Part shown: one piece after another, positions 7,679 through 15,493 of the stretch | How positions within the stretch are numbered: the stretch's first letter is position 1 | How the letters are laid out: each line of letters begins with the position of its first letter | From: Candidatus Kapaibacterium sp. | GTDB taxonomy: Bacteria; Bacteroidota; Ignavibacteria; Kapaibacteriales; UBA2268 | Direction: 5' to 3' | NCBI GenBank assembly: GCA_028691175.1 | Contig: JAQUZU010000013.1 | Span: 1-25,617, forward strand | Length of the DNA stretch: 25,617 nucleotides | The notes under the pieces: generated by a model | What the model saw: the letters and a program-made list of their open reading frames with translations, nothing else | What the model was told of the DNA's origin: nothing | Databases searched by the model: none | Translations under genes and position numbers: made by a program

Positions 7679-8332
7679 TTAATCTTTTTTACGGAATGGA
7701 AAACCGAATTCTTTCAAGAGAGCGTATGTCTCTTCGTCTGAAGACGATTTCACTACAAAACATATATCGAGACCGCCTATGCGATTTACTTTGTCCACGT
7801 CTATTTCCGGGAAAATGATCTGCTCTTTGATACCCAATGAGTAGTTCCCTCTGCCGTCAAACGATTTATCGTTAAAACCGCGAAAATCTCGGATACGTGG
7901 TGCTGTAATGTTGATGAATCTGTCCAAAAATTCATACATTCTGGCACGACGAAGCGTTACCATACAGCCGATAGGCATGCCCGCACGTAGTTTGAAGTTA
8001 GAAATCGCTTTCTTTGCTCTTCTAACTGTCGGACGTTGACCTGTGATTAGCTCCATCTCGTTAATTGATGCATGCAAAGTTTTCATGTCTTGAGTAGCTG
8101 CACCTACGCCCATATTGAGGCAGATTTTCTCTAATCTCGGCACTTGCATAATCGACTTATAGTTGAATTTCTTCATCAAAGCAGGAACAACATTTTGATA
8201 GTAAAACTCCTGAAGTCTCGGTGAAGGAATTTCTGTATCCTTTACTTCCTCGAGTCTCTTGCCTTCCGGCTTGATGTCTAATTTTTTGGAGCTGCCGGTT
8301 TGTGCCCCGGAATTACCTTGTGTCTTTGCCAT
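7679..8332 (-). CDS. rplE: 50S ribosomal protein L5, with N-terminal extension
   Basis: L5 binds 5S rRNA and contacts P-site tRNA. The core matches the family from PSPRLQEFYYQNVVPALMKK (residue 36 on) through VPRLEKICLNMGVG, RRAKKAISNFKLRAGMPIGC and FGFPFRKKD. The product is 217 aa, against about 180 usually, because of a 35-residue polar, low-complexity N-terminal extension (MAKTQGNSGAQTGSSKK and onward). No ATG, GTG or TTG codon was seen between it and the core, so the extension appears real. The Shine-Dalgarno before the ATG is weak. Confidence 0.95.
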   Translation of the reverse strand: MAKTQGNSGAQTGSSKKLDIKPEGKRLEEVKDTEIPSPRLQEFYYQNVVPALMKKFNYKSIMQVPRLEKICLNMGVGAATQDMKTLHASINEMELITGQRPTVRRAKKAISNFKLRAGMPIGCMVTLRRARMYEFLDRFINITAPRIRDFRGFNDKSFDGRGNYSLGIKEQIIFPEIDVDKVNRIGGLDICFVVKSSSDEETYALLKEFGFPFRKKD

Positions 8333-8356
8333 TTTTTTAACTTAATTATTTAAAAT

Positions 8357-8680
8357 CTATATATCTTTTTTATCTGTTTTTGCGAAGCGAACTTTGTGTT
8401 TTTTTCCGTTCTCTTCTACAATTCTGACACCGAGTTTCGTCGGTTTGTTATTGCTGTCGGCAAGCATTACATTGCTGTAATGAATCGGCATTTCCATGCT
8501 GACGATACCGCCTTGTGTATTTTGCTGGTTCGGACGCATGTGTTTCTTGCGAATATTAACGCCTTCTACCAATACACGCATTTTCTCCTCATTCACTGCT
8601 AAAACGCGGTGAGGAGTGCTGCTCTTGTCATTGCCGGCGATTACGATGACGTTGTCGCCTTTTTTTATCTTTAGTTTCAT
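8357..8680 (-). CDS. rplX: 50S ribosomal protein L24
   Basis: L24 starts 50S assembly and later lies near the exit tunnel. The 107-aa product has the KOW motif at the N-terminus (KLKIKKGDNVIVIAGNDKSS) and the GVNIRKKHMRPNQQNTQGGI region around residues 40-60. It lies 11 bp after rplN and 24 bp before rplE. Confidence 0.97.
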   Translation of the reverse strand: MKLKIKKGDNVIVIAGNDKSSTPHRVLAVNEEKMRVLVEGVNIRKKHMRPNQQNTQGGIVSMEMPIHYSNVMLADSNNKPTKLGVRIVEENGKKHKVRFAKTDKKDI

Positions 8681-8691
8681 TCTGTCAATCC

Positions 8692-9060
8692 TTAAATTAC
8701 TTCGGGCGCTAATGAGATGATTTTCATATAGTTCTTTTCGCGCAATTCTCTTGCAACAGGTCCGAAGATACGGGTGCCGCGTGGCTCGCCGTCTGCTTTG
8801 AGAATTACTGCCGCATTGTCGTCAAAACGAATAAATGAACCGTCTTTACGCTTCGTCTCTTTGTTTGTCCGGACGATTACTGCTTTGCAAACTTCGCCTT
8901 TTTTAGTGTTTCCGTTTGGAATTGCGGATTTTACTGACACAACAACTACGTCGCCGACGCGGGCGTATCTTTTCCCGTGGCCACCTAATACTCTGATGCA
9001 ACGAACTTTCTTCGCGCCCGAGTTATCGGCAACCGTGAGATTGGTTTCTTCTTGTACCAT
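8692..9060 (-). CDS. rplN: 50S ribosomal protein L14
   Basis: L14 forms intersubunit bridges with 16S rRNA. The 122-aa product carries TNLTVADNSGAKKVRCIRVL and the C-terminal block TRIFGPVARELREKNYMKII, both diagnostic. The length matches the family exactly. It lies between rpsQ (16 bp) and rplX (11 bp). Confidence 0.98.
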   Translation of the reverse strand: MVQEETNLTVADNSGAKKVRCIRVLGGHGKRYARVGDVVVVSVKSAIPNGNTKKGEVCKAVIVRTNKETKRKDGSFIRFDDNAAVILKADGEPRGTRIFGPVARELREKNYMKIISLAPEVI

Positions 9061-9076
9061 GGTTTAATTTCCTTTA

Positions 9077-9364
9077 TTATTTAGCTCGTTCGACGATTTC
9101 TACTAAAACCCACCGTTTGTTTTTGCTCAGTGGTCTGTTTTCTTGTATTTTGACAATGTCTCCGATTTTGCAATCATTTGCTTCATCATGAGCCATGAAT
9201 TTTTTGTGTTTCTTATAATACTTTTTGAAGAGCGGGTGTATTACGGTACGCTCTGCCTGTACAGTGATCGTCTTGTCGGCTTTGTTCGAAAGAACTACGC
9301 CCTGAAGAATTCTCTTCTTACCTTTGGCTGCACTTGTATTTTCTGCTGGCATTTTGTTTTCCAT
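9077..9364 (-). CDS. rpsQ: 30S ribosomal protein S17
   Basis: S17 is an OB-fold primary 16S rRNA-binding protein. The 95-aa frame has the core GVVLSNKADKTITVQAERTV and IGDIVKIQENRPLSKNKRW. A second ATG at codon 5 (MPAENTSAAKGKKR) would give 91 aa and is also possible. The first was kept because an AGGA stretch lies about 10 bp upstream of it. The N-terminus is somewhat longer than in typical S17. Confidence 0.95.
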   Translation of the reverse strand: MENKMPAENTSAAKGKKRILQGVVLSNKADKTITVQAERTVIHPLFKKYYKKHKKFMAHDEANDCKIGDIVKIQENRPLSKNKRWVLVEIVERAK

Positions 9365-9377
9365 TATTTATTATTCC

Positions 9378-9581
9378 TTATTTTGCCCGCTTGCGCTCGT
9401 TTAAAATTGTTTTCATTCTGGCGATATCTTTTTTCAATATCTTAAGATATGCTGTGTCGTGAAGTTGACTCAAGGCATTCTGAAAACGTTGTTTTGCCAA
9501 TGTCTCTACCGTTTCCGATAGTTGAGATTCCAACTGCTGGGTCGGAAGTTCTCTTAAATTTATTGCTTTACGTGGTTTCAT
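9378..9581 (-). CDS. rpmC: 50S ribosomal protein L29
   Basis: L29 is a small two-helix protein at the exit tunnel that contacts signal recognition particle and trigger factor. The 67-aa product shows the helical pattern LRELPTQQLESQLSETVETL and the LKILKKDIARMKTILNERKR signature. It begins 3 bp after the rplP stop, implying coupled translation. Confidence 0.96.
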   Translation of the reverse strand: MKPRKAINLRELPTQQLESQLSETVETLAKQRFQNALSQLHDTAYLKILKKDIARMKTILNERKRAK

Positions 9582-9584
9582 CGT

Positions 9585-10001
9585 TTAGACCAGATCTATA
9601 CGTTTAACAAATTTAGTCTTAATCGGCAATTTGTTTGAAGCCAAGCGCATTGCTTCCTGCGCAAGCTCTTCTGTTACGCCATCTACTTCAAACATAATTC
9701 TGCCGGGTTTGATTACTGCAACCCATCCTTCGGGTGCACCTTTTCCCGAACCCATTCGAACCTCGAGAGGTTTCTTTGTATAGGGTTTATCCGGGAAGAT
9801 TCGTATCCAGATTTTTCCGTCACGTTTTAGATAACGGTTAATCGCGATACGGGCTGCTTCAATTTGGCGGTTTGTGATCCAAGCATGTTCAAGTGTTTTA
9901 AGACCAAATGAACCAAATGAAATCGTTGAACCTTTCTGCGCTTTGCCACGGTTTCTTCCACGTTGGGTTTTACGGTATTTTACTCTTTTAGGTGATAACA
10001 T
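9585..10001 (-). CDS. rplP: 50S ribosomal protein L16
   Basis: L16 organises the A-site region of the large subunit. The 138-aa product begins MLSPKRVKYRKTQRGRNRG and contains ISFGSFGLKTLEHAWITNRQ, WIRIFPDKPYTKKPLEVRMG and KGAPEGWVAVIKPGRIMFEV, all family signatures. It lies between rpsC (22 bp) and rpmC (3 bp). Confidence 0.98.
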   Translation of the reverse strand: MLSPKRVKYRKTQRGRNRGKAQKGSTISFGSFGLKTLEHAWITNRQIEAARIAINRYLKRDGKIWIRIFPDKPYTKKPLEVRMGSGKGAPEGWVAVIKPGRIMFEVDGVTEELAQEAMRLASNKLPIKTKFVKRIDLV

Positions 10002-10023
10002 TTCTTATCGTCTCTTATATTTA

Positions 10024-10659
10024 TTATTGCTGTTTGCCGATTATTTCGCCTTTGCAGATCCAGACTTTTACGCCGATCGCGCCATAAATTGTATGACCGG
10101 TACTGGTTGCATAGTCAATATCCGCTCTCAAAGTATGAAGCGGAATTCTACCTTCTTTATATTGTTCGGTACGTGCCATTTCGGCGCCGCCCAAACGTCC
10201 CGAGCACATTACACGAATGCCGACTGCACCCATGCGCATTGCTGTAGAAACCGATTGTTTTAAAGCACGACGGAAGCTTACGCGACCTTCGAGCTGCTGT
10301 GCAATATTTTCTGCTACTAAATTCGCATCCAATTCCGGTTTCTTTATCTCGGTGATAAATATCTTAACGTCTTGCGTCGTTAATTTCTTCAACTCCTCCT
10401 CTAACTGAGTAATATCTTTGCCGCTGCGGCCGATAATTACTCCGGGGCGGGAGGTATGAATCGTTATTCTAAGTTGCTTGGCAGTACGTTCTACTACTAT
10501 TCTTGCTACACCGGCTTTTTTAAGTCTGTTGTGAAGATAGCTACGAACTTTCAAATCTTCTTCCAATTTGACTGACAAGTCCTTTCTCTCATACCAATTT
10601 GCATCCCACGCTCTAATGATACCTAAGCGTAGCCCAATTGGATTAGTCTTTTGTCCCAA
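10024..10659 (-). CDS. rpsC: 30S ribosomal protein S3
   Basis: S3 lines the mRNA entry tunnel and has helicase-like activity with S4 and S5. The 211-aa product has the N-terminal MGQKTNPIGLRLGIIRAWDA, a KH domain with the GRSGKDITQLEEEL loop (about residues 77-90), and the C-terminal block GRLGGAEMARTEQYKEGRIP. The length is normal. It lies 42 bp after rplV. Confidence 0.98.
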   Translation of the reverse strand: MGQKTNPIGLRLGIIRAWDANWYERKDLSVKLEEDLKVRSYLHNRLKKAGVARIVVERTAKQLRITIHTSRPGVIIGRSGKDITQLEEELKKLTTQDVKIFITEIKKPELDANLVAENIAQQLEGRVSFRRALKQSVSTAMRMGAVGIRVMCSGRLGGAEMARTEQYKEGRIPLHTLRADIDYATSTGHTIYGAIGVKVWICKGEIIGKQQ

Positions 10660-10701
10660 TTTTTCTCACTCCAAAAATGTAAGAGCTATTTATTAATTAA
10701 T

Positions 10702-11049
10702 TTATTTTTCTAATGTTTCAACTACGATTGTCAAATGGTTCGAACGTTTTTTCATTCTGTATGCTCTACCCATTGGAGCCGGCAAAATTCGCTTCATTGC
10801 CGGACCGGGATTTACCCAAGCCGCTTTTACGCGAACTTCTTCCGGTGAAAACGAATTACCTTCAGAATTATTGCTTAAATTTGCAATTGCGCTGCGAAGA
10901 ACCATTTCCGCATCTTTTGCGGCTAATTTTGTGTTGAAATGTAAAATGTTCAGTGCCTCAAACGCATTTTTGCCACGAATCAAGTCGATGACAAGTCTCA
11001 TCTTGCGCGGGGACGATCTGATATATTTCTTTAATGCTCTGGCTTCCAT
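10702..11049 (-). CDS. rplV: 50S ribosomal protein L22
   Basis: L22 lines the peptide exit tunnel with a long beta hairpin, a place where macrolide resistance changes occur. The 115-aa product has SPRKMRLVIDLIRGKNAFEA near the start and the hairpin sequence PGPAMKRILPAPMGRAYRMK toward the end, finishing with KKRSNHLTIVVE. It lies between rpsS and rpsC. Confidence 0.97.
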   Translation of the reverse strand: MEARALKKYIRSSPRKMRLVIDLIRGKNAFEALNILHFNTKLAAKDAEMVLRSAIANLSNNSEGNSFSPEEVRVKAAWVNPGPAMKRILPAPMGRAYRMKKRSNHLTIVVETLEK

Positions 11050-11077
11050 CTAAGTTTCCTTATTTTAAATTATTTAA

Positions 11078-11335
11078 TTAACGTGCGTGACCGCGATACG
11101 TTCTAGTAGGTGCAAATTCGCCGAGCTTATGCCCTACCATATTTTCTGTTACATATACCGGAACGAATTTGTTTCCGTTATGTACTGCTAATGTATGCCC
11201 AACAAAATCTGGTGCAATTGTTGAAGCTCTGGACCAAGTCTTCACAACAACTTTCTTGCTGGATTCGTTTAATTCGTCTATCTTCTGCTGAAGTTTATAG
11301 TGGATAAAATATCCTTTTTTTAAAGAACGAGCCAT
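11078..11335 (-). CDS. rpsS: 30S ribosomal protein S19
   Basis: S19 binds near the top of the small-subunit head together with S13. The 85-aa product starts MARSLKKGYFIHYKLQQKID and ends with KLGEFAPTRTYRGHAR; the TWSRASTIAPDFVGHTLAVH block is diagnostic. It begins 12 bp after rplB. Confidence 0.98.
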   Translation of the reverse strand: MARSLKKGYFIHYKLQQKIDELNESSKKVVVKTWSRASTIAPDFVGHTLAVHNGNKFVPVYVTENMVGHKLGEFAPTRTYRGHAR

Positions 11336-11347
11336 CTTTTTACACCT

Positions 11348-12190
11348 TTATTTACGTTTGCGTGAGCGAATAATATATTTGTCATTTAAGTTGCGTTTCT
11401 TGCGAGTATTCAGACCCTTGGTGTATTTGCCCCATGGAGTCATCGGGTGTTTTCTACCACCACCGGATTTTGAAGTACCTTCACCACCGCCCATCGGGTG
11501 ATCGATCGGGTTCATCGCCATACCACGTGTCTGACCTCTGACGCCTAACCATCTCATTCTGCCGGCTTTACCGAGAACGATTTTTTCGTGCATCGGGTTG
11601 CTGACGGTACCTAAGGTAGCGAAGCATCTGTTAAGAATCATGCGGATTTCGCCGCTCGGCATTTTGATTGTGGCATATTTCTCGTCGCAGCCAAGTAATT
11701 GTGCGGCTACGCCTGCCGAACGTACCAACTGACCGCCCTTGCCGGGTTTCATCTCAATATTGTGGATGAACAGACCAGCAGGAATTTTGTTCAGTGGGAG
11801 GCAGTTACCATCTTTGTACTCTGCTGTTGCGCTAGTAATGATGACTTCGCCTACTTTAAGGCCGTTTGGCGCCAAAATGTATCTTTTCTCACCATCTGCA
11901 TATTCTACCAAAGCGATACGTGCCGAACGGTTCGGATCGTATTCTATAGTCTTTACGGTAGCCGGAATATCGATTTTGTCATTACGTCTGAAATCGATGA
12001 TTCTGTATTGTTGTTTATGACCGCCGCCACGGTGACGAGAGGTGATTCTACCGGTATTATTTCTGCCGCCGGATTTCTTCTTGGAAACCAGCAACGGTTT
12101 GTATGGCTTATCCGTTGTGATTTCTTCAAACGTAGAAACTGAGTAATGTCTCGTTCCCGGCGTCATCGGTTTTAATATTCTAATTCCCAT
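11348..12190 (-). CDS. rplB: 50S ribosomal protein L2
   Basis: L2 is required for subunit association and supports the peptidyl transferase centre. The 280-aa product has the RNA-binding OB/SH3 core and the strongly conserved C-terminal region with NPIDHPMGGGEGTSKSGGGR, whose His is the residue known to matter for peptidyl transfer. The basic end KYIIRSRKRK is normal. It lies between rplW (31 bp) and rpsS (12 bp). Confidence 0.98.
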   Translation of the reverse strand: MGIRILKPMTPGTRHYSVSTFEEITTDKPYKPLLVSKKKSGGRNNTGRITSRHRGGGHKQQYRIIDFRRNDKIDIPATVKTIEYDPNRSARIALVEYADGEKRYILAPNGLKVGEVIITSATAEYKDGNCLPLNKIPAGLFIHNIEMKPGKGGQLVRSAGVAAQLLGCDEKYATIKMPSGEIRMILNRCFATLGTVSNPMHEKIVLGKAGRMRWLGVRGQTRGMAMNPIDHPMGGGEGTSKSGGGRKHPMTPWGKYTKGLNTRKKRNLNDKYIIRSRKRK

Positions 12191-12221
12191 CTTATATTTT
12201 TATCGTATTTATTTCAAAAAA

Positions 12222-12521
12222 TTATTCATTAGCGGCACCGGAGACAATCTCGATTGTCTGACCTTGTTTTAATGTGACGTAGGCTTTCTTTTGCAAAGGT
12301 CTTCTGCCGCGCATTATACCTTTGCGAGTGTTGCGTACTTTGACTTTGCCTTTGATCCGAACTGTACGAACGTCGTCTACTTTTACTTCGAACATTTCCT
12401 CGACTGCTTTTTTGATCTGGATCTTGTTGCAGTCAGTCGTTACTTCGAAGGCATAGATTCTTTTTTCGTTGTCCTTCATTGCTTTTTCTGTAAGCAAAGG
12501 CCGCTTTAATATTTCTATCAT
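12222..12521 (-). CDS. rplW: 50S ribosomal protein L23
   Basis: L23 is the main docking site for trigger factor and SRP at the tunnel exit. The 99-aa product starts with EILKRPLLTEKAMKDNEKRI. It continues with YAFEVTTDCNKIQIKKAVEE, MFEVKVDDVRTVRIKGKVK and the loop RGIMRGRRPLQKKAYVTLKQ. It is 18 bp after rplD. Confidence 0.97.
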   Translation of the reverse strand: MIEILKRPLLTEKAMKDNEKRIYAFEVTTDCNKIQIKKAVEEMFEVKVDDVRTVRIKGKVKVRNTRKGIMRGRRPLQKKAYVTLKQGQTIEIVSGAANE

Positions 12522-12539
12522 GTTAATTCTTTATCCGAA

Positions 12540-13166
12540 CTAATTGTTAAATGTATTTACTATCTTGTCTATCGAGCTCTTGAATACCAAGAGTTTCTTG
12601 TGCGATAAAATATCGTAAGTCGATACTAAATCTGCCGGAGTTGCTGTCAAATTCGCTATATTGCGAGTTGTAAGACGCATTACTTCATTATGTTCCGGCA
12701 AAAGCACTAATGTCTTTTCTGTATTGAGTTTCAAACTCTTCAATACCTGTACGAAATTGCGGGTCTTTGCTTCTGTGAAGTTGAAGTCATCGACTACCAT
12801 CAAATTCTGTTCTTGTACTCTGGTTGAATATGCTGATTTTCTGGCTAAGCGGTTAAGATTTCTATTGATCTTAATCTCGCGAATGCCCGGTTTCGGTCCA
12901 TGAACTGTACCGCCACCAACCCATACAGGTGATCTGGACGAGCCTGAGCGTGCTGTGCCTCTGCCTTTTTGTTTCCACGGTTTCTTACCGCCGCCGCTTA
13001 CTTCTGCTCTGGTCTTGGTTTTTCTTGTACCCTGACGTTGATGCTGAAGGTAAGTTACGACTGACATGTGCATTGCATGCTCGTTTGGTTCGATTGCGAA
13101 CACTTCATCCGGCAATTCTATTTTACCGGTTACTTGCCCGTCTTTCGTATATAAGTCTACTTGCAT
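12540..13166 (-). CDS. rplD: 50S ribosomal protein L4
   Basis: L4 lines the exit tunnel and in Proteobacteria represses the S10 operon; such control is not shown here. The 208-aa product has the extended loop (RQGTRKTKTRAEVSGGGKKP, then WKQKGRGTARSGSSRSPVWV) reaching into the tunnel, followed by the GGGTVHGPKPGIREIKINRN motif. It lies between rplC (31 bp) and rplW (18 bp). Confidence 0.98.
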   Translation of the reverse strand: MQVDLYTKDGQVTGKIELPDEVFAIEPNEHAMHMSVVTYLQHQRQGTRKTKTRAEVSGGGKKPWKQKGRGTARSGSSRSPVWVGGGTVHGPKPGIREIKINRNLNRLARKSAYSTRVQEQNLMVVDDFNFTEAKTRNFVQVLKSLKLNTEKTLVLLPEHNEVMRLTTRNIANLTATPADLVSTYDILSHKKLLVFKSSIDKIVNTFNN

Positions 13167-13197
13167 TTTCTATTTCGCCTATGAAATTTTGGTTGTT

Positions 13198-13821
13198 CTA
13201 CAATTTGATTATTTCTACTAAGCTGTTATTGCAGCCCGGGATTCCGCCTTTTACGAACAGAATGTTTTTATCCGGCATCACGTCAACAACTTCTATATTA
13301 CGTACGCTTACTCGTTTATTGCCCATTTGACCTGCCATGCGAATTCCTTTATAAACTCTTGACGGGTAAGATGAAGAACCGATCGAACCCGGGTGTCTCT
13401 GGCGGTCACTCTGGCCGTGCGTTGCCATACCGACGCCGCGGAAGTGGTGTCTTTTGACTACGCCCTGAAAACCGCGACCTTTGCCTGTTCCGGAAACTCT
13501 TACTTTATCGCCGATTGTAAATTGCTCTACTGTAAGCTGATCGCCGATATTTAATTCTTTCTCTAAACCTCTGAATTCTTTCAAAGTGCGCATCGGACTA
13601 ACGCCGGCTTTCTTTAAATGACCCATTTCAGGTTTGTTAAGTGCCTTTTCCGATACTTCGTCATAACCAATCTGAACGGCTGCGTAGCCGTCATTGTCCA
13701 TAGTCTTGACTTGAGTTACAGGACACGGACCGGCAAGGATTACCGTACATGGTATTTGCAAGCCATCTTCAGTAAAGATACTGGTCATCCCGATTTTTTT
13801 GCCTAATATTGCTGCGTTCAT
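13198..13821 (-). CDS. rplC: 50S ribosomal protein L3
   Basis: L3 is an early assembly protein close to the peptidyl transferase centre. The start chosen is the ATG at 13819-13821 (MNAAILGKKIGMTSIFTEDG), with GGAG 8 bp upstream, giving 207 aa. An upstream TTG two codons earlier would lie too close to that Shine-Dalgarno sequence. The loop GRGFQGVVKRHHFRGVGMAT and the following RHPGSIGSSSYPSRVYKG and MAGQMGNKRVSVRN are diagnostic. Confidence 0.97.
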   Translation of the reverse strand: MNAAILGKKIGMTSIFTEDGLQIPCTVILAGPCPVTQVKTMDNDGYAAVQIGYDEVSEKALNKPEMGHLKKAGVSPMRTLKEFRGLEKELNIGDQLTVEQFTIGDKVRVSGTGKGRGFQGVVKRHHFRGVGMATHGQSDRQRHPGSIGSSSYPSRVYKGIRMAGQMGNKRVSVRNIEVVDVMPDKNILFVKGGIPGCNNSLVEIIKL

Positions 13822-13836
13822 GTTCAATTCTCCTTA

Positions 13837-14145
13837 CTATGCTTTCACTTCTACGTCTACACCTGCCGGAAGTTCCAACTTAATAAGTGCGTCGATAGTC
13901 TTTTGTGATGAACTAAAAATATCAATCAATCTCTTATGAACTCTCGCTTCAAATTGCTCGCGTGACTTCTTATCTACGTGCGGCGAGCGTAATACTGTAT
14001 ATACGCTGCGTTTTGTCGGCAGTGGTACAGGACCGGAAACTACTGCTCCCGATTGCTTTACCGAGCGGACGATACGTTCTGAAGTCTTGTCAATAAGTAT
14101 GTGATCGTATGACTTTAACTTGATTCTGATTCTTTGTGTTGCCAC
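13837..14145 (-). CDS. rpsJ: 30S ribosomal protein S10
   Basis: S10 is a small-subunit head protein that also acts as NusE in transcription antitermination. The 102-aa product begins MATQRIRIKLKSYDHILIDK and contains SGPVPLPTKRSVYTVLRSPH and KSREQFEARVHKRLIDI. The start codon is GTG at 14143-14145, with GGAG 8 bp upstream. It opens the S10 gene set, 77 bp after tuf; the gap contains a strong hairpin. Confidence 0.98.
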   Translation of the reverse strand: MATQRIRIKLKSYDHILIDKTSERIVRSVKQSGAVVSGPVPLPTKRSVYTVLRSPHVDKKSREQFEARVHKRLIDIFSSSQKTIDALIKLELPAGVDVEVKA

Positions 14146-14176
14146 TTTAATTACTCCATTTTGTGAATCCGGTGCA

Positions 14177-14197
14177 GGGTTGCCTTTGCGGCAACCC
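14177..14197 (-). terminator. Strong hairpin between tuf and rpsJ (attenuator or partial terminator)
   Basis: A perfect 8-bp stem, GGGTTGCC with GGCAACCC, closes a 5-nt loop in the 77-bp gap between tuf and rpsJ. In the direction of transcription it is followed by TGCACCGGATTC rather than a run of T, so it is not a textbook intrinsic terminator. It may lower readthrough from the str genes into the S10 genes, or protect the 3' end of tuf mRNA. Confidence 0.5.
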
Positions 14198-14222
14198 CGT
14201 TCCGAACGAACAATTTTATTAA

Positions 14223-15434
14223 TTATTCTACAATTTTAGTTACTACGCCGGCACCAACTGTTCTACCGCCTTCGCGAATTGCGAAGCGAAGACCTTCTTC
14301 CATTGCAACCGGTGTAATCAATTCGATTTGTAAGTTATCAACGTTATCGCCAGGCATGATCATTTCGATGCCTTCAGGTAAGTTCAAGATACCTGTTACG
14401 TCTGTTGTTCTGAAATAGAACTGCGGACGGTAACCGGAATAGATCGGAGTATGACGTCCGCCTTCTTCTTTAGTCAAGAACATTACTTGTGCGTTAAAGT
14501 TGTGGTGAGGTGTGATCGAGCCCGGTTTAGCAATTACCATACCGCGTTCGATTTCTTTTTTGTCGATACCGCGAAGAAGAAGACCAACGTTATCGCCGGC
14601 TTGACCTTCGTCGAGTAATTTACGGAACATTTCGATACCTGTGCAAGTTGTTTTCTTTTGAAGACCGAAGCCAACCAATTCAACTTCTTCATTTACGTGA
14701 AGTACGCCACGCTCGATTTTACCGGTTGCTACTGTACCGCGACCTGTAATTGAGAATACGTCCTCTACCGGCATCAAGAAAGGTTTATCTGTATCTCTTG
14801 TTGGAGTTGGAATATATTCATCTACTGCGTCCATCAATTTGTAAACGCATTCGAAACGTGGATCATCTGCAGAAGTCGACGGATCATTGCCGGCATCCAA
14901 TGCTTGCAATGCCGAACCCGGAACGATTGGAATTTCATCACCAGGGAAGTCGTATGAACTCAAGAGTTCACGCAATTCCATTTCAACCAATTCAAGTAAT
15001 TCAGGATCTGCAATATCAACTTTATTTAAGAATACAACAAGTCTCGGCACACCTACTTGGCGAGACAAAAGAATGTGCTCTCTTGTCTGCGGCATAGGAC
15101 CGTCAGTTGCTGCGCATACCAAAATAGCGCCATCCATTTGAGCTGCACCGGTAATCATGTTTTTGATATAATCGGCGTGACCCGGACAGTCTACGTGTGC
15201 GTAGTGTCTTTTTTCTGTTTCATATTCTACGTGGGATGTTGCAATCGTTATCCCGCGTGCTTTTTCTTCAGGGGCATTATCGATTGAATCGAAAGAACGA
15301 ATTTCTGTTCCACCCATTTTCTTTGCCAAAGCGGCTGTAATAGCTGCTGTTAAAGTTGTCTTACCATGATCTACGTGTCCGATTGTACCTATATTGACGT
15401 GAGGTTTCGAACGATCAAATTTCTCTTTAGCCAT
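14223..15434 (-). CDS. tuf: elongation factor Tu
   Basis: EF-Tu delivers aminoacyl-tRNA to the ribosome. At 403 aa it has all GTPase motifs: GHVDHGKT (residues 19-26), ARGITI (59-64), DCPGH (82-86, with catalytic H86) and NKVD (137-140). Domains 2 and 3 are complete and end in GAGVVTKIVE. Compared with most bacterial EF-Tu it carries about eight extra residues in the G domain around 180-196 (DAGNDPSTSADDPRFEC). GGAG lies 7 bp before the ATG. It is the only tuf copy in the window, in its usual place after fusA. Confidence 0.98.
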   Translation of the reverse strand: MAKEKFDRSKPHVNIGTIGHVDHGKTTLTAAITAALAKKMGGTEIRSFDSIDNAPEEKARGITIATSHVEYETEKRHYAHVDCPGHADYIKNMITGAAQMDGAILVCAATDGPMPQTREHILLSRQVGVPRLVVFLNKVDIADPELLELVEMELRELLSSYDFPGDEIPIVPGSALQALDAGNDPSTSADDPRFECVYKLMDAVDEYIPTPTRDTDKPFLMPVEDVFSITGRGTVATGKIERGVLHVNEEVELVGFGLQKKTTCTGIEMFRKLLDEGQAGDNVGLLLRGIDKKEIERGMVIAKPGSITPHHNFNAQVMFLTKEEGGRHTPIYSGYRPQFYFRTTDVTGILNLPEGIEMIMPGDNVDNLQIELITPVAMEEGLRFAIREGGRTVGAGVVTKIVE

Positions 15435-15493
15435 TTTCTAAGCTCCAAAAAAATATTATGAAATATATTATTTAATTATGTGTTTCTGTTATA

